A DNA stretch of 15,426 nucleotides from Actinomycetes bacterium (GTDB lineage: Bacteria; Actinomycetota; Acidimicrobiia; Acidimicrobiales; RAAP-2), in contig JAJXTB010000061.1 in assembly GCA_021784205.1 (NCBI GenBank), positions 1-15,426 on the forward strand, given 5' to 3'. Below, one piece after another: positions 1 to 10,718 of the stretch. Within the stretch, counting starts at the first letter, position 1. Each line of letters begins with the position of its first letter. The position numbers were made by a program, and so were the translations under genes. The notes under the pieces were generated by a model. That model was not told the DNA's origin and made no database searches. It worked only from the letters and a program-made list of their open reading frames with translations.

Positions 1-1282
<1,282 letters not shown>

Positions 1283-1286
<4 letters not shown>

Positions 1287-1678
1287 GAGCGTCCTTTCTC
1301 GCGTCGCAGGTCGCTCAGAAGTGCGAGGGCGTTCTTCACCGGCACGAGTTCGCGCCGGTACTGGCGGTGGGTGTCTTCGACGCTCTCGCGCACGCTCTCG
1401 CGCAGCGCCACGATCTCCTCAGTGAGTCGGGCCACGTCTGCTTCTAGGGCCATGATGCGCTTGACGCCCTCTAAGTTCACGCCCTCGGTGGTCAGCTGCT
1501 GGATGCGCCGCAGGGCGGCCAGGTCCTCGTCGGAGAAGCGGCGCGAGCCACCCCTCGTGCGCCGCGGCGCGAGCAGGCCCGAGCGCTCGTAGTTGCGCAG
1601 CGTCTGGGGGTGCACGCCGGCGAGCTCGGCGAAGACCGAGATCACGTAGACCGCGTGGTCGACGCGCCGCTCGGTCAC
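1283..1678 (-). CDS. hspR: HspR, MerR-family heat-shock repressor
   Basis: A 131-residue MerR-type regulator. The helix-turn-helix and wing lie in the first 70 residues (segments [20 protein letters not shown] and [11 protein letters not shown]), followed by a charged helical dimerisation region rich in E, R and L (about 75-115). This layout and the position directly behind dnaJ identify HspR. In Streptomyces and Mycobacterium HspR represses the dnaK operon by binding HAIR inverted repeats and uses DnaK as a co-repressor; a HAIR-like site is present upstream of dnaK here. The start is GTG, preceded by AGGA at 6 nt, and overlaps the dnaJ stop as GTGA. The stop overlaps the clpB start in the same way. 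Autoregulation through the operon promoter is inferred. Confidence 0.95.
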
Positions 1679-2745
1679 GACTCGTCCTCACCGAGCGCGT
1701 GCGCCAGGCGCTCGACGGCACTGCGCTGCTCCTTGTTCAACTTCTTGGGGATCGCGACCTGGACGGTCACGAGCAGGTCGCCGGCCGGGTTCTTTCCGTG
1801 GGCCGGCACGCCGCGCCCGCGCACGCGCATCGTCTGGCCGGCCTGGGTGCCGGCGGGCACCTTCAGGGTCACCGGCTCGTCGAGCGTGGGCACGGTCACC
1901 GTGGTGCCGAGCATCGCGGCGGTGATTGAGACGGTCACATTCGTCGTGACGTCGCGGCCGCGACGGGCGAAATTGGGCTCGCTCGCCACGTGCACGTCGA
2001 CGAAGAGGTCACCGGCCGGGCCGCCACGAGAACCGGGGTTGCCCTTGCCCTTCAAGCGGATGCGCTGGCCGTCGACCACCCCGGGCGGGATGCGCACGTT
2101 CACGCGACGAGAGGACGGCTCGCGTCCGGTTCCCGCGCACGTCGGACAGGGCGTCACGATGCGCCCGCCGCGTCCCTGACAGACCGGACAGATGCTCGAC
2201 ATCGCGAAGGGACCCTGGTCGTCGTTCAACACCCCGCGTCCGCCGCAGCGCTCACAGGTCACGAACCCGCTTCCCGGCGCCGCGCCGCGGCCGCCGCAGC
2301 TGTGACAGGCCTCGTTGCTCGGCAGGGTCACGGTCGTCGTGATGCCCTGCACCGCATCCTTGAAGGCGAGGTGCAAGGCGGTCTCCACGTCGGCGCCGCG
2401 CGCGGCGCGCTGGCGCCGTCCCCCGAAGAGGCCGCCGAAGAGGTCCCCGAGGTCGCCGAAGTCGGCCGCGTTGGCCCCAAATCCTCCGCCGAAGCCGCCA
2501 CCGAACCCGGCCGCGGCCGGCCCGAGACGGCGCACCTCGTCGTACTCCTTGCGCTTGTCCGCGTCACCGAGCACGTCGTAGGCGGCGGAGATCTCCTTGA
2601 ACTTCTCCTCGCTGCCGGGATTCGTGTCGGGGTGGAGTTCCTTCGCGAGCTTGCGATAGGCGCGGGTGATCTCCTTGTCCGTCGCGCTCGACGTGACACC
2701 CAGCACCTTGTAGTAGTCCTTGTCGAACCACTCTCGTTCGGCCAT
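1675..2745 (-). CDS. dnaJ: DnaJ (Hsp40) co-chaperone
   Basis: A 356-residue class I Hsp40 that delivers clients to DnaK and stimulates its ATPase. The J domain occupies about residues 8-72 with the HPD tripeptide at 38-40. A Gly/Phe-rich linker follows (about 78-110). The zinc domain has four CxxCxGxG modules beginning at C147, C164, C186 and C200. The C-terminal substrate-binding domains run from about 212 to the end. The ATG start directly abuts the grpE stop (TAG then ATG, no gap) with AAGGG 4 nt upstream, and the stop overlaps the hspR start. Linkage to hspR matches the DnaJ1 paralogue of actinobacteria; whether a second dnaJ exists elsewhere cannot be seen. Confidence 0.97.
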   Translation of the reverse strand: MAEREWFDKDYYKVLGVTSSATDKEITRAYRKLAKELHPDTNPGSEEKFKEISAAYDVLGDADKRKEYDEVRRLGPAAAGFGGGFGGGFGANAADFGDLGDLFGGLFGGRRQRAARGADVETALHLAFKDAVQGITTTVTLPSNEACHSCGGRGAAPGSGFVTCERCGGRGVLNDDQGPFAMSSICPVCQGRGGRIVTPCPTCAGTGREPSSRRVNVRIPPGVVDGQRIRLKGKGNPGSRGGPAGDLFVDVHVASEPNFARRGRDVTTNVTVSITAAMLGTTVTVPTLDEPVTLKVPAGTQAGQTMRVRGRGVPAHGKNPAGDLLVTVQVAIPKKLNKEQRSAVERLAHALGEDES

Positions 2746-3309
2746 CTAGCCCTTCACTCTCACCATCGCCGGGCGCAGCACCGCTCCCTTCCAGCGATAG
2801 CCGGCCCTAAGGACCTCCTCGACCACCTGGCTCTCGCCGTCGCCCTCGTCGTGGGCGACCGCGTCGTGCACGGTGGGATCGAACAGCACGCCCACCTCAT
2901 CGATGCGCTCAAGACCCTCCTTGGCCAACGTGTCAAGGGTGAGACCGCGCGCCTGAGCGAGGGCTATCCCTTCTTCGGTGTCGGCTGCGGTGAAGTGCGC
3001 GACCGCGAGGTCGAACGCGTCGAGCACGGGCAAGAGTTTCGCGACCAGATCGCCCGCGGCGCGCGTGGCCGCGTCATCGGCCTGACGCGCCACGCGCTTG
3101 CGGTAGTTCTCGAAGTCCGCCTGGAGGCGCTGGAGCGTCCCCAGGTACTCGTCGCGCTCGCGCTCAACGTCACTGCGCTCGTCGACCTCGCCGGGCGCGT
3201 CGGCGCCAGCGTCGAAGCCGGCGTCGGCGTCGGCGTTGGCGTTAGCCTCGGCGACGATCTCCTCAGCCGCCTCGACGGCGTCGTTCAACGACTCATCTCC
3301 CACGGTCAC
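2746..3309 (-). CDS. grpE: GrpE nucleotide exchange factor
   Basis: The 187-residue GrpE dimer releases ADP from DnaK. Residues 1-45 are a disordered acidic leader with an alternating Ala-Asn/Ala-Asp tract. The long helix follows (about 46-100, containing [15 protein letters not shown]), then the C-terminal beta domain ending in [10 protein letters not shown], a typical GrpE end. Two GTG starts compete. The one at 3309 overlaps the dnaK stop as GTGA, as at other junctions of this operon. The in-frame GTG at 3303, two codons later, has GGAG at a better 5-nt distance. The choice changes only two residues. The stop TAG is immediately followed by the dnaJ ATG. Confidence 0.95.
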   Translation of the reverse strand: MTVGDESLNDAVEAAEEIVAEANANADADAGFDAGADAPGEVDERSDVERERDEYLGTLQRLQADFENYRKRVARQADDAATRAAGDLVAKLLPVLDAFDLAVAHFTAADTEEGIALAQARGLTLDTLAKEGLERIDEVGVLFDPTVHDAVAHDEGDGESQVVEEVLRAGYRWKGAVLRPAMVRVKG

Positions 3310-5129
3310 TCCACGATCTCGGCGTCGACGATCTCGTCGTCGTTGCCGGCCGCAGACTCACCGGCGCCGGTGCCGGCGCTGGCGTTGGCCTTGGCCGCCT
3401 CCTCGTAGAGGCGCTGGCTGAATCCCTGGCTCGCGGTGAGGAGCTTCTCCGTCGCCGCCTTGATCGCCTCAACGTCGGTGCCCGCGAGGGCCTCCTTGAG
3501 ACCGGCGAGTCCGGCCTCGACGTCGTCGCGCTCACTGCCCTGGAACGACTCGGCCTGGTCCTTCAACAGCTTCTCGGTCTGGTACACCAGCCCGTCGGCG
3601 TTGTTGCGCACTTCGGCCTCGTCGCGGCGCTTGCGGTCGTCCTCAGCGTGGGCCTCGGCGTCGCGCACCATGCGGTCGATCTCCTCCTTGGAGAGCGAGG
3701 AGCCGCCGGTGATCGTCATCGACTGGGTCGCGCCGGTCGCCTGGTCCTTGGCCGAGACGTGCACGATGCCGTTGGCGTCGATGTCGAAGGTCACCTCGAT
3801 CTGGGGCACGCCGCGCGGCGCGGGCGGGATCCCCACCAGCTGGAACTTGCCCAGGGTCTGGTTGTAGGAGGCCATCTCGCGCTCGCCCTGGAGGACGTGC
3901 ACCTCCACGCTCGGCTGGTTGTCGTCAGCCGTCGTGAAGATCTGGGACTTCTTGGTCGGAATCGTCGTGTTGCGCTCGATGATCTTGGTCATCACGCCGC
4001 CCTTGGTCTCAATTCCGAGAGAGAGCGGGGTCACGTCGAGCAGGAGGATGTCCTTCACGTCGCCCTTCAAGACGCCGGCCTGGACGGCCGCGCCGACGGC
4101 GACGACCTCGTCGGGGTTGACGCCCTTGTTGGGCTCTTTGCCGGTCACGCGGGTGACGAGCTCTTGCACTGCGGGGATGCGCGTCGAGCCGCCAACCAAG
4201 ATGACGTGGTCGATCTTGTCAAGAGTCAGCCCGGCGTCCTTGATCGCCTGGTCGAAGGGCTTGCGGCAGCGCTCGACGAGGTCGGCGGTCAGCTCGTTGA
4301 ACTTGGCTCGTGAGAGCTTCAGGTCGAGGTGCTTGGGGCCCTCAGCGGTCGCGGTGATGAAGGGCAGGTTGACCGTCGTCTCCTGAACGCTCGAGAGCTC
4401 GATCTTCGCCTTCTCCGCGGCCTCCTTCAGGCGCTGGACGGCCATCTTGTCGTTGGCCAGGTCCACGCCCTCGGTGTCCTTGAAGGTCTTGATCAGCCAC
4501 TGCATCACAGCGTCGTCCCAGTCGTCGCCGCCTAGGTGGGTGTCGCCGTGGGTGGACTTCACCTCGAAGACGCCGTCGGCGATCTCGAGGACCGACACGT
4601 CGAACGTGCCGCCGCCCAGGTCAAAGACGAGGACCGTCTGCTCGGCCGGACCCTTGTCGAGGCCGTAGGCGAGGGCGGCCGCGGTGGGCTCGTTCACGAT
4701 GCGCAGCACCTCGAGGCCCGCGATCTGACCGGCCTCCTTGGTGGCGGTGCGCTGGGCGTCGTTGAAGTAGGCCGGCACGGTGATGACGGCCTGGGTCACG
4801 GTGTCACCGAGGTAGGCCTCGGCGTCGCGCTTTAACTTCTGCAGGATGCGCGCCGAGATCTCCTGGGCCGTGTACTTGGTGCCGTCGATGTCGACGGTCC
4901 AGTTCTCGCCCATGTGGCGCTTCACCGAGCGGATGGTGCGCTCGGGGTTGGTGATCGCCTGACGCTTGGCGACCTCGCCGACCAGCACCTCGCCGGTCTT
5001 GGAGAATCCCACCACCGACGGCGTGGTGCGACCGCCCTCCGCGTTGGGGATGACGACGGGCTCGCCCGCCTCCAGCACGCTCACGACCGAGTTGGTCGTT
5101 CCCAGGTCGATGCCGACTGCCTTAGCCAT
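3306..5129 (-). CDS. dnaK: DnaK (Hsp70) chaperone
   Basis: A 607-residue ATP-dependent cytosolic Hsp70. The start [20 protein letters not shown] carries phosphate loop 1. Further signatures are [10 protein letters not shown], the [13 protein letters not shown] phosphate-2 motif, [11 protein letters not shown] (adenosine site) and the start of the substrate-binding domain at [14 protein letters not shown]. The C-terminal tail ends [11 protein letters not shown], an acidic tail like other actinobacterial DnaKs. It is shorter than Gram-negative DnaK (about 638 aa), consistent with the shorter N-terminal domain of Gram-positive homologues. The ATG at 5129 is preferred over a frame extension of 14 codons because AAGGAG lies 4 nt upstream and the family starts at MAKAVGID. 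It is the first gene of the operon, controlled by the promoter and HAIR operator about 60-90 nt upstream. Confidence 0.98.
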   Translation of the reverse strand: MAKAVGIDLGTTNSVVSVLEAGEPVVIPNAEGGRTTPSVVGFSKTGEVLVGEVAKRQAITNPERTIRSVKRHMGENWTVDIDGTKYTAQEISARILQKLKRDAEAYLGDTVTQAVITVPAYFNDAQRTATKEAGQIAGLEVLRIVNEPTAAALAYGLDKGPAEQTVLVFDLGGGTFDVSVLEIADGVFEVKSTHGDTHLGGDDWDDAVMQWLIKTFKDTEGVDLANDKMAVQRLKEAAEKAKIELSSVQETTVNLPFITATAEGPKHLDLKLSRAKFNELTADLVERCRKPFDQAIKDAGLTLDKIDHVILVGGSTRIPAVQELVTRVTGKEPNKGVNPDEVVAVGAAVQAGVLKGDVKDILLLDVTPLSLGIETKGGVMTKIIERNTTIPTKKSQIFTTADDNQPSVEVHVLQGEREMASYNQTLGKFQLVGIPPAPRGVPQIEVTFDIDANGIVHVSAKDQATGATQSMTITGGSSLSKEEIDRMVRDAEAHAEDDRKRRDEAEVRNNADGLVYQTEKLLKDQAESFQGSERDDVEAGLAGLKEALAGTDVEAIKAATEKLLTASQGFSQRLYEEAAKANASAGTGAGESAAGNDDEIVDAEIVE

Positions 5130-5185
5130 GATGCTCCTTCGTTGCGGGGGCCGGACCGTCCAGATGCCCACGACTCACGCGGAAC

Positions 5186-5215
5186 AGTGTACTAACTTGA
5201 GCCTCTCCTTGTCAA
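5186..5215 (-). promoter_or_regulatory. dnaK operon promoter (-35/-10)
   Basis: Read on the minus strand, TTGACA (5215-5210) and TACACT (5191-5186) are separated by 18 bp. The -35 is a perfect consensus and the -10 matches 4 of 6. Transcription would begin near 5179, leaving a leader of about 50 nt before the dnaK ATG. It is the only good sigma-70-type pair seen between dnaK and gpmA. Confidence 0.7.
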
Positions 5216-5216
5216 G
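5196..5216. promoter_or_regulatory. HAIR-type HspR operator
   Basis: CTTGAGC-N7-TGTCAAG, 21 bp long. The described HspR-associated inverted repeat is CTTGAGT-N7-ACTCAAG; the left arm matches 6 of 7 and the right arm 5 of 7, with exactly the right spacing. One arm covers the -35 hexamer of the dnaK promoter and the other sits in the spacer, so bound HspR would block RNA polymerase. hspR is the fourth gene of the operon. Confidence 0.82.
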
Positions 5217-5257
5217 AAAGTATCCACGTTATGTAACAGATAGCCTCGAACTCTCGA

Positions 5258-5279
5258 AATCCCTGGAATTTCAGGGATT
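5258..5279. repeat. Inverted repeat between dnaK and gpmA
   Basis: AATCCCTG, a 6-nt loop (gaattt), then CAGGGATT: a perfect 8-bp stem. It lies upstream of both the dnaK promoter and the gpmA start, is less GC-rich than its surroundings, and has no T-run. It may be an operator for gpmA or a hairpin of unknown role. Confidence 0.5.
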
Positions 5280-5319
5280 CTGGCGCGGGGGCGCGGAACC
5301 ACCCCCTCGCGGGGCTCGG

Positions 5320-5325
5320 TACGCT
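5320..5325 (+). promoter_or_regulatory. Candidate -10 element for leaderless gpmA mRNA
   Basis: TACGCT fits the actinobacterial TANNNT -10 pattern and ends 6 nt before the gpmA GTG, which would put the first transcribed base at or next to the start codon. No convincing Shine-Dalgarno is present in front of the GTG and no clear -35 is seen. This is inference from spacing only. Confidence 0.4.
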
Positions 5326-5331
5326 GAGAAC

Positions 5332-6084
5332 GTGTCCGATCTGATCCTCCTGCGACACGGCCAGTCCGCGTGGAACGAGCTCAACCTCTTCACCGGCTGG
5401 ACCGACGTCGACCTCACCCCCCTCGGCGAAGACGAGGCGGCCCAGGCGGGCCGTCTCCTGCGCGAGGCCGACCTCGACCTGCGCGTGCTGCACACGTCGG
5501 TTCTCACCCGCGCGATCCGCACCGCCGAGATCGCCTTGCACGAGGTCGGCCGCTCCTGGCTGCCGGTGACGCGCAGCTGGCGACTCAACGAGCGCCACTA
5601 CGGGGCCTTGACGGGCCAGGACAAGAAGCAGACCGCCGAGAGGTTCGGCCTCGAGCAAGTCACCCTCTGGCGACGCAGTTACGACGTGCCCCCGCCCACT
5701 CTGGCGCCCGACGATCCGCGTGCGGTCGGTAACGACCCGCGCTATCGCGACGTGCCGGCGAACTTCCTGCCCGCGACCGAGTGTCTCAAAGACGTCGTCG
5801 CGCGCGTGCGCCCCTACCTCGCCGACGTGATCAACGAGGACCTGCGTCGCGAGTCGACCCGCGGCGGCAGCGTGATCGTGGTGGCGCACGGCAACTCGCT
5901 GCGCGCGGTGCGCATGATCCTGGAGAACATCAGCGAGGACGAGATCGCGAGCCTCGAGATACCGACGGGCATCCCCTATCGCATTCGCTTAGACGCGAGC
6001 CTCGACATCGTCGAAGCGGGATATCTCGGCGACGCCGAAGCGGCCAAGGCCGCCGCGGCCGCCGTCGCGCGCCAGGCCGGCTAA
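5332..6084 (+). CDS. gpmA: 2,3-bisphosphoglycerate-dependent phosphoglycerate mutase
   Basis: A 250-residue glycolytic and gluconeogenic enzyme interconverting 3- and 2-phosphoglycerate in the cytosol. The phospho-acceptor motif LLRHGQSAWNELNLFTGW has H9. LNERHYGALTG supplies E87 and R88, and VVAHGNSLRA supplies the second catalytic H186. The length and Ala-rich tail fit actinobacterial GpmA. The frame stays open far upstream, but homology starts at the GTG at 5332 (protein VSDLILLRHGQ), so the upstream part is discarded. There is little Shine-Dalgarno signal and translation may be leaderless. The gene is divergent from dnaK and converges on glnB, with a strong palindrome in between. Confidence 0.96.
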   Translation: MSDLILLRHGQSAWNELNLFTGWTDVDLTPLGEDEAAQAGRLLREADLDLRVLHTSVLTRAIRTAEIALHEVGRSWLPVTRSWRLNERHYGALTGQDKKQTAERFGLEQVTLWRRSYDVPPPTLAPDDPRAVGNDPRYRDVPANFLPATECLKDVVARVRPYLADVINEDLRRESTRGGSVIVVAHGNSLRAVRMILENISEDEIASLEIPTGIPYRIRLDASLDIVEAGYLGDAEAAKAAAAAVARQAG

Positions 6085-6147
6085 CTCTCCTTCGCGGGCC
6101 CTACATCGCGTACCGTAACGATCCTTCCGATCAGGGATGACGCGTCC

Positions 6148-6195
6148 TGAGACACCACGACGACCGGCCCGCGGGCCGGTCGTCGTGGTGTCTCA
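6148..6195. terminator. Perfect 48-bp palindrome, probable bidirectional terminator
   Basis: A 24-bp arm beginning TGAGACACCACG is followed directly by its exact reverse complement, with no loop and no mismatch. It lies between two converging genes, 63 nt after the gpmA stop and 25 nt beyond the glnB stop. Neither flank has a T-run, as is common for hairpin terminators of high-GC actinobacteria. It could also produce RNase III-sensitive RNA ends. The exact symmetry is directly visible; the terminator role is inferred from position. Confidence 0.85.
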
Positions 6196-6220
6196 CCGAT
6201 GCTGGAGCAGTCCGGGGGAA

Positions 6221-7976
<1,756 letters not shown>

Positions 7977-8029
7977 ATCCGCTCCTTCTTGAGACAGGAG
8001 GGCGGCGCTGACCTCGTTTGACCCAGTGT

Positions 8030-8078
8030 GTCAAGCGAGGATTTCTGAACCGTTAGCGACGTGTTTCGGGCGTGTGAA
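8030..8078 (-). promoter_or_regulatory. Putative GlnR box upstream of amtB
   Basis: Read on the minus strand towards amtB, the elements are TTCAC-N6-GAAAC-N6-CTAAC-N6-GAAAT-N6-TTGAC. The GlnR consensus in actinobacteria alternates gTnAc and GaAAc with 6-nt spacers. Five consecutive elements fit with exact 11-bp periodicity; a sixth (GGTCA) does not. The box ends 53 nt before the amtB start. amtB-glnK is a classic GlnR-activated operon. The last element also forms a TTGACA hexamer that could serve as -35, but I see no clear -10 behind it. glnR itself is not in the window. Confidence 0.7.
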
Positions 8079-8096
8079 CTCGCAAGATTCCCTCAA

Positions 8097-9803
8097 CTAG
8101 TGATCGGCGTCAACGTCGACGACGATGGCCGTTTCGCCACGACGCGCGTCGCGCCCGCGCGAGGCTGAGGCGAGCAGTGCCGCCAGCGTGCAGGCGACGC
8201 TCGCCCACAGGACCGGCGCGAGTCCCTCGCCGAAGGGGTGACTCAAGAGGTGCGCGAAGAAACGCGGCGAAGTGACCGCCGCCGGATTGACGAGGTTCGC
8301 GAGCACGTGGCTCGCCGCGAGCAGGTGGGAAATGGGATTGACCCCGAGCAGCGTCGCGAACAGCGAGGCCACGGGGGGCAGTGTCGCCACGTGCTGGGCC
8401 GCCGCGAGCGGCACGCCGCGCGCGACGAGGCCGCTCGAGAGCGCCTGGGGCAAGTGCCGGGCGAGCCCGGCGATCATGATCGAGAAGAAGACGCCGATCG
8501 AGAGCGCGGTGCCCGAGTTCATGAAGGTGGCGCGCATCCCCGAGGCCTCGCCGCGCTGATTCGCCGGCACCGAGCCCATGATCGAAGAGGTGTTGGGCGC
8601 GGCGAACATCCCCCCGCCGATGCCATTCAACGTGATGAGAATCGCGAAGGGCGCGTAGGAGAAGCTCACGGGCAACGCGAGCAGTCCGAGCAGGCTGACC
8701 CCAAAGACCACCAGTCCGCTCGTCGCGAGCCGGCGCGAGCCGAAGCGATCCGACAGGTACCCCGACAGTGGCCCGGCGAGCAGCATGCCGACCGTCATGG
8801 GGAGGAGAAACACCCCCGACCACAACGGGGTGCGCGAGAAGGAGTAGCCGTGCAGGGGCAGCCAGATCCCCTGGAGCCAGATCACGAGGATGAACTGCAG
8901 GCCGCCGCGCACCAGCGAGACGAGGAACGCGGCGACGTTGCCGGCCGAGAAGGCCCGAATGCGAAAGAGCGCGAGGTCGAACATCGGATCGACGGCCCGG
9001 CGCTCGAGGAACGCGAAGAGGCCGAGCAGAATAATCCCGCCGCCGAGCTCGAGCACCACCATCGGATTGGACCAGCCCATCGCCTGGCCGTGGTAGGGCT
9101 GCACGCCCTGGGTCACGCCCCAGAGCAGGGCGCCAAGTCCCAGGGCGAAGGTGACGTTGCCGGCCCAGTCGATGCGCCCGGGCTTGCGCTCGCCGGTCTC
9201 GACCAGCTGCAGGTAGGCCCAGATCGTGCCGAAGAGGCCGATGGGCACGTTGATCCAAAAGACGAACCGCCAGTCGATCGAGGCGAGCAGTCCCCCGGCG
9301 ACGAGCCCCACGAACTGCCCGGCGAGAGCCGCCACCTGGTTAATCCCGAGGGCGAAACCGCGCTGGCTCGCGGGGAAGGCGTCGGTCAGAATCGCCGCAG
9401 AGTTCGCCATCAGCATCGAGCCACCGATCGCCTGCAGTACCCGCCAGCCGATCAACCACGTCGCCCCACCGCCGCGCGTAAAGGGATCAAAGGAGAGCAG
9501 GATCGAGGCGGCAGTGAAGACGACGAAGCCCGCGTTGTAGATCCGCACGCGCCCGAACATGTCGCCGAAGCGACCGACGGTCACGACGAGGACGGCCTGG
9601 ACGAGCCGGTATCCCATGATCATCCACAGCAGGTAGCCGATCGAGCTCGGCGCCAGGGGATCTAAGTGGATCCCGCGAAAAATGGGCGGCAGCGCGATGA
9701 GAACGATCGAGCCGTCGAGGGCCGACATAAAGACGGCCGCCGTCGTGTTGGACAGCGCGATCCACCTGTACCGGCTCGTGGCGGCGTCGAGCGTCGTCGT
9801 CAC
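8097..9803 (-). CDS. MFS drug exporter, DHA2 family (14 TM)
   Basis: A 568-residue proton-driven efflux protein of the plasma membrane with about 14 hydrophobic segments. Visible motifs are LDGSIVLIALPPI in helix 1 (a variant of the LDxTIVNVALP motif), motif A GRFGDMFGR between helices 2 and 3, a DWRFVFWINVPIG segment typical of DHA2 proteins, and a second motif-A-like DRFGSRR in the second half. A long extracytoplasmic loop near residues 455-515 precedes the last helix. Substrate cannot be told from sequence. The GTG start overlaps the upstream marR stop as GTGA, so the two are probably cotranscribed and the regulator likely controls its exporter. There is no strong ribosome-binding site, which fits coupling. 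Confidence 0.92.
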   Translation of the reverse strand: MTTTLDAATSRYRWIALSNTTAAVFMSALDGSIVLIALPPIFRGIHLDPLAPSSIGYLLWMIMGYRLVQAVLVVTVGRFGDMFGRVRIYNAGFVVFTAASILLSFDPFTRGGGATWLIGWRVLQAIGGSMLMANSAAILTDAFPASQRGFALGINQVAALAGQFVGLVAGGLLASIDWRFVFWINVPIGLFGTIWAYLQLVETGERKPGRIDWAGNVTFALGLGALLWGVTQGVQPYHGQAMGWSNPMVVLELGGGIILLGLFAFLERRAVDPMFDLALFRIRAFSAGNVAAFLVSLVRGGLQFILVIWLQGIWLPLHGYSFSRTPLWSGVFLLPMTVGMLLAGPLSGYLSDRFGSRRLATSGLVVFGVSLLGLLALPVSFSYAPFAILITLNGIGGGMFAAPNTSSIMGSVPANQRGEASGMRATFMNSGTALSIGVFFSIMIAGLARHLPQALSSGLVARGVPLAAAQHVATLPPVASLFATLLGVNPISHLLAASHVLANLVNPAAVTSPRFFAHLLSHPFGEGLAPVLWASVACTLAALLASASRGRDARRGETAIVVDVDADH

Positions 9804-10240
9804 AGGCGCTCGGCCAGACGCTCGATCAGTGGTGCCGCATCGAGGAGTCGCGCGAGCTCGCCCGCCGTGAAGTCCTCGGCGAGAGCTCGCGCCAGCTGGT
9901 CGGCCCGCTGGGTGCGGCGCGCGGCGAGGGCCGCCGCGCCCGCCTCGGTGAGGACGTGCACCCGGCGACGTCCGTCCTCGGGGTCGAGGCGTCGGGTGAC
10001 ATAGCCGCGGCTCTCGAGGGTGGCGAGCGTCGCGCCGATCGATTGGGCGCTGATGCCCTCGGCGCGCGCGAGCGTCGTCACGTCGCTCGCACCCAGGCGG
10101 TCGAGTCGCGCGAGCGCCGACGCTTCGGGCAGGGCGAGCCCGGTATCGACTGGCGCCAGGCGCAACCGGTGATTCAGCAGGCGAATGCTCAATTGCAGGG
10201 CGCGCGCGACCTGGTCAGGGGTGGGTTGGCGCAAAGTCAT
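9800..10240 (-). CDS. MarR-family transcriptional regulator
   Basis: A 146-residue winged-helix dimer, starting MTLRQPTPDQVARALQLSIR. The DNA-binding region includes DVTTLARAEGISAQSIGATLATLESRGYVTRRLDPEDGRRR, with recognition helix and the D-x-R wing typical of MarR proteins. The C-terminal helices (RRTQRADQLARALAEDFTAGEL) form the dimer region. The frame is open 97 codons further upstream, but that part crosses the divergent PPOX gene and has no MarR similarity, so the ATG at 10240 is used. A TAAGGT at 10253-10248 lies 7 nt before it, so the mRNA may be leaderless. It is probably a repressor of itself and the exporter. Confidence 0.92.
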   Translation of the reverse strand: MTLRQPTPDQVARALQLSIRLLNHRLRLAPVDTGLALPEASALARLDRLGASDVTTLARAEGISAQSIGATLATLESRGYVTRRLDPEDGRRRVHVLTEAGAAALAARRTQRADQLARALAEDFTAGELARLLDAAPLIERLAERL

Positions 10241-10253
10241 AAGGCCAACCTTA
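10240..10253. promoter_or_regulatory. Small palindrome at marR start, possible operator
   Basis: TAAGG-ccaa-CCTTA, perfect 5-bp arms with a 4-bp spacer, overlapping the marR start and its candidate -10. MarR proteins usually bind palindromes between divergent promoters. The arms are short, so chance is possible. Confidence 0.4.
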
Positions 10254-10301
10254 GTAGATGCGACGTAGAACTTCTCGTGAGGTAGGTGCGTGGTCGGCCA
10301 A

Positions 10302-10307
10302 TAGGGT
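10302..10307 (+). promoter_or_regulatory. Candidate -10 for leaderless PPOX-gene mRNA
   Basis: TAGGGT fits TANNNT and ends 6 nt before the ATG at 10314, the same geometry as at gpmA. The AGGG inside it could instead act as a weak ribosome-binding site 8 nt from the ATG. Confidence 0.35.
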
Positions 10308-10313
10308 GCGGCT

Positions 10314-10718
10314 ATGACTACCCCCGTGATCCCCGACTCGCATCGCGACCTCCTCGAGAGCGACACCGCGATCCTCGCCACCAACGGTCCCGACGACCGT
10401 CCGCAGCTCTCGGCCGTGTGGTTCCTCGCCGAGGACGATGTAATCCGCATCTCGCTGCACACGTCACGCCAGAAGGTGAAGAACTTGAGAGCCCGCCCCG
10501 GGGTGACGTTCTTCATCCTCGATCCCGCCACTCCGACGAGATACCTCGAGGTGCGCGGCGACGCCGAGATCGCGGACGACTCCGACTACACGTTCGCCCA
10601 CCACCTCGGCGCCAAATACCAGGCGGACCTGCGCGCCTACGACGGCTCGCATCCGGGACGCGTCGTGGTGACCATCCGACCCACTCGCGTCAACGCCGTG
10701 GATATCGCAGGCGACTAG
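10314..10718 (+). CDS. PPOX-class (likely F420-dependent) split-barrel oxidoreductase
   Basis: A 134-residue pyridoxamine-phosphate-oxidase-fold protein. The order is a helix (SHRDLLESDTAILAT), beta strands with RPQLSAVWFLAEDDVIRISLHTSRQKVKNLRARPGVTFFILD, then RYLEVRGDAEI and a final strand (RVVVTIRPTRVNAVD). This layout is that of the small actinobacterial PPOX/FDOR-B proteins such as Rv1155, which bind F420 or flavin; the RQKVKNL basic segment is where the cofactor phosphate usually sits. Cofactor and substrate are not proven by sequence. It is divergent from marR, so it may share its control region, and converges on the Fe-S protein gene with overlapping stops. Confidence 0.87.
   Translation: MTTPVIPDSHRDLLESDTAILATNGPDDRPQLSAVWFLAEDDVIRISLHTSRQKVKNLRARPGVTFFILDPATPTRYLEVRGDAEIADDSDYTFAHHLGAKYQADLRAYDGSHPGRVVVTIRPTRVNAVDIAGD

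Noticed and set aside
4966..5331. Upstream extension of gpmA by 122 codons
   Set aside because: It would overlap dnaK and its promoter on the other strand and has no homology; the family begins at the GTG at 5332.
7985..8020. Second HAIR-like or -10 element between the GlnR box and amtB
   Set aside because: A CTTGAG-like string occurs but without an inverted partner, and no TANNNT lies at a useful distance from TTGACA.
8238..9665. 475-codon plus-strand frame
   Set aside because: Antisense to the DHA2 exporter, with charged low-complexity composition and no motif.
10241..10531. Upstream extension of marR by 97 codons
   Set aside because: Antisense to the PPOX gene and without MarR similarity.
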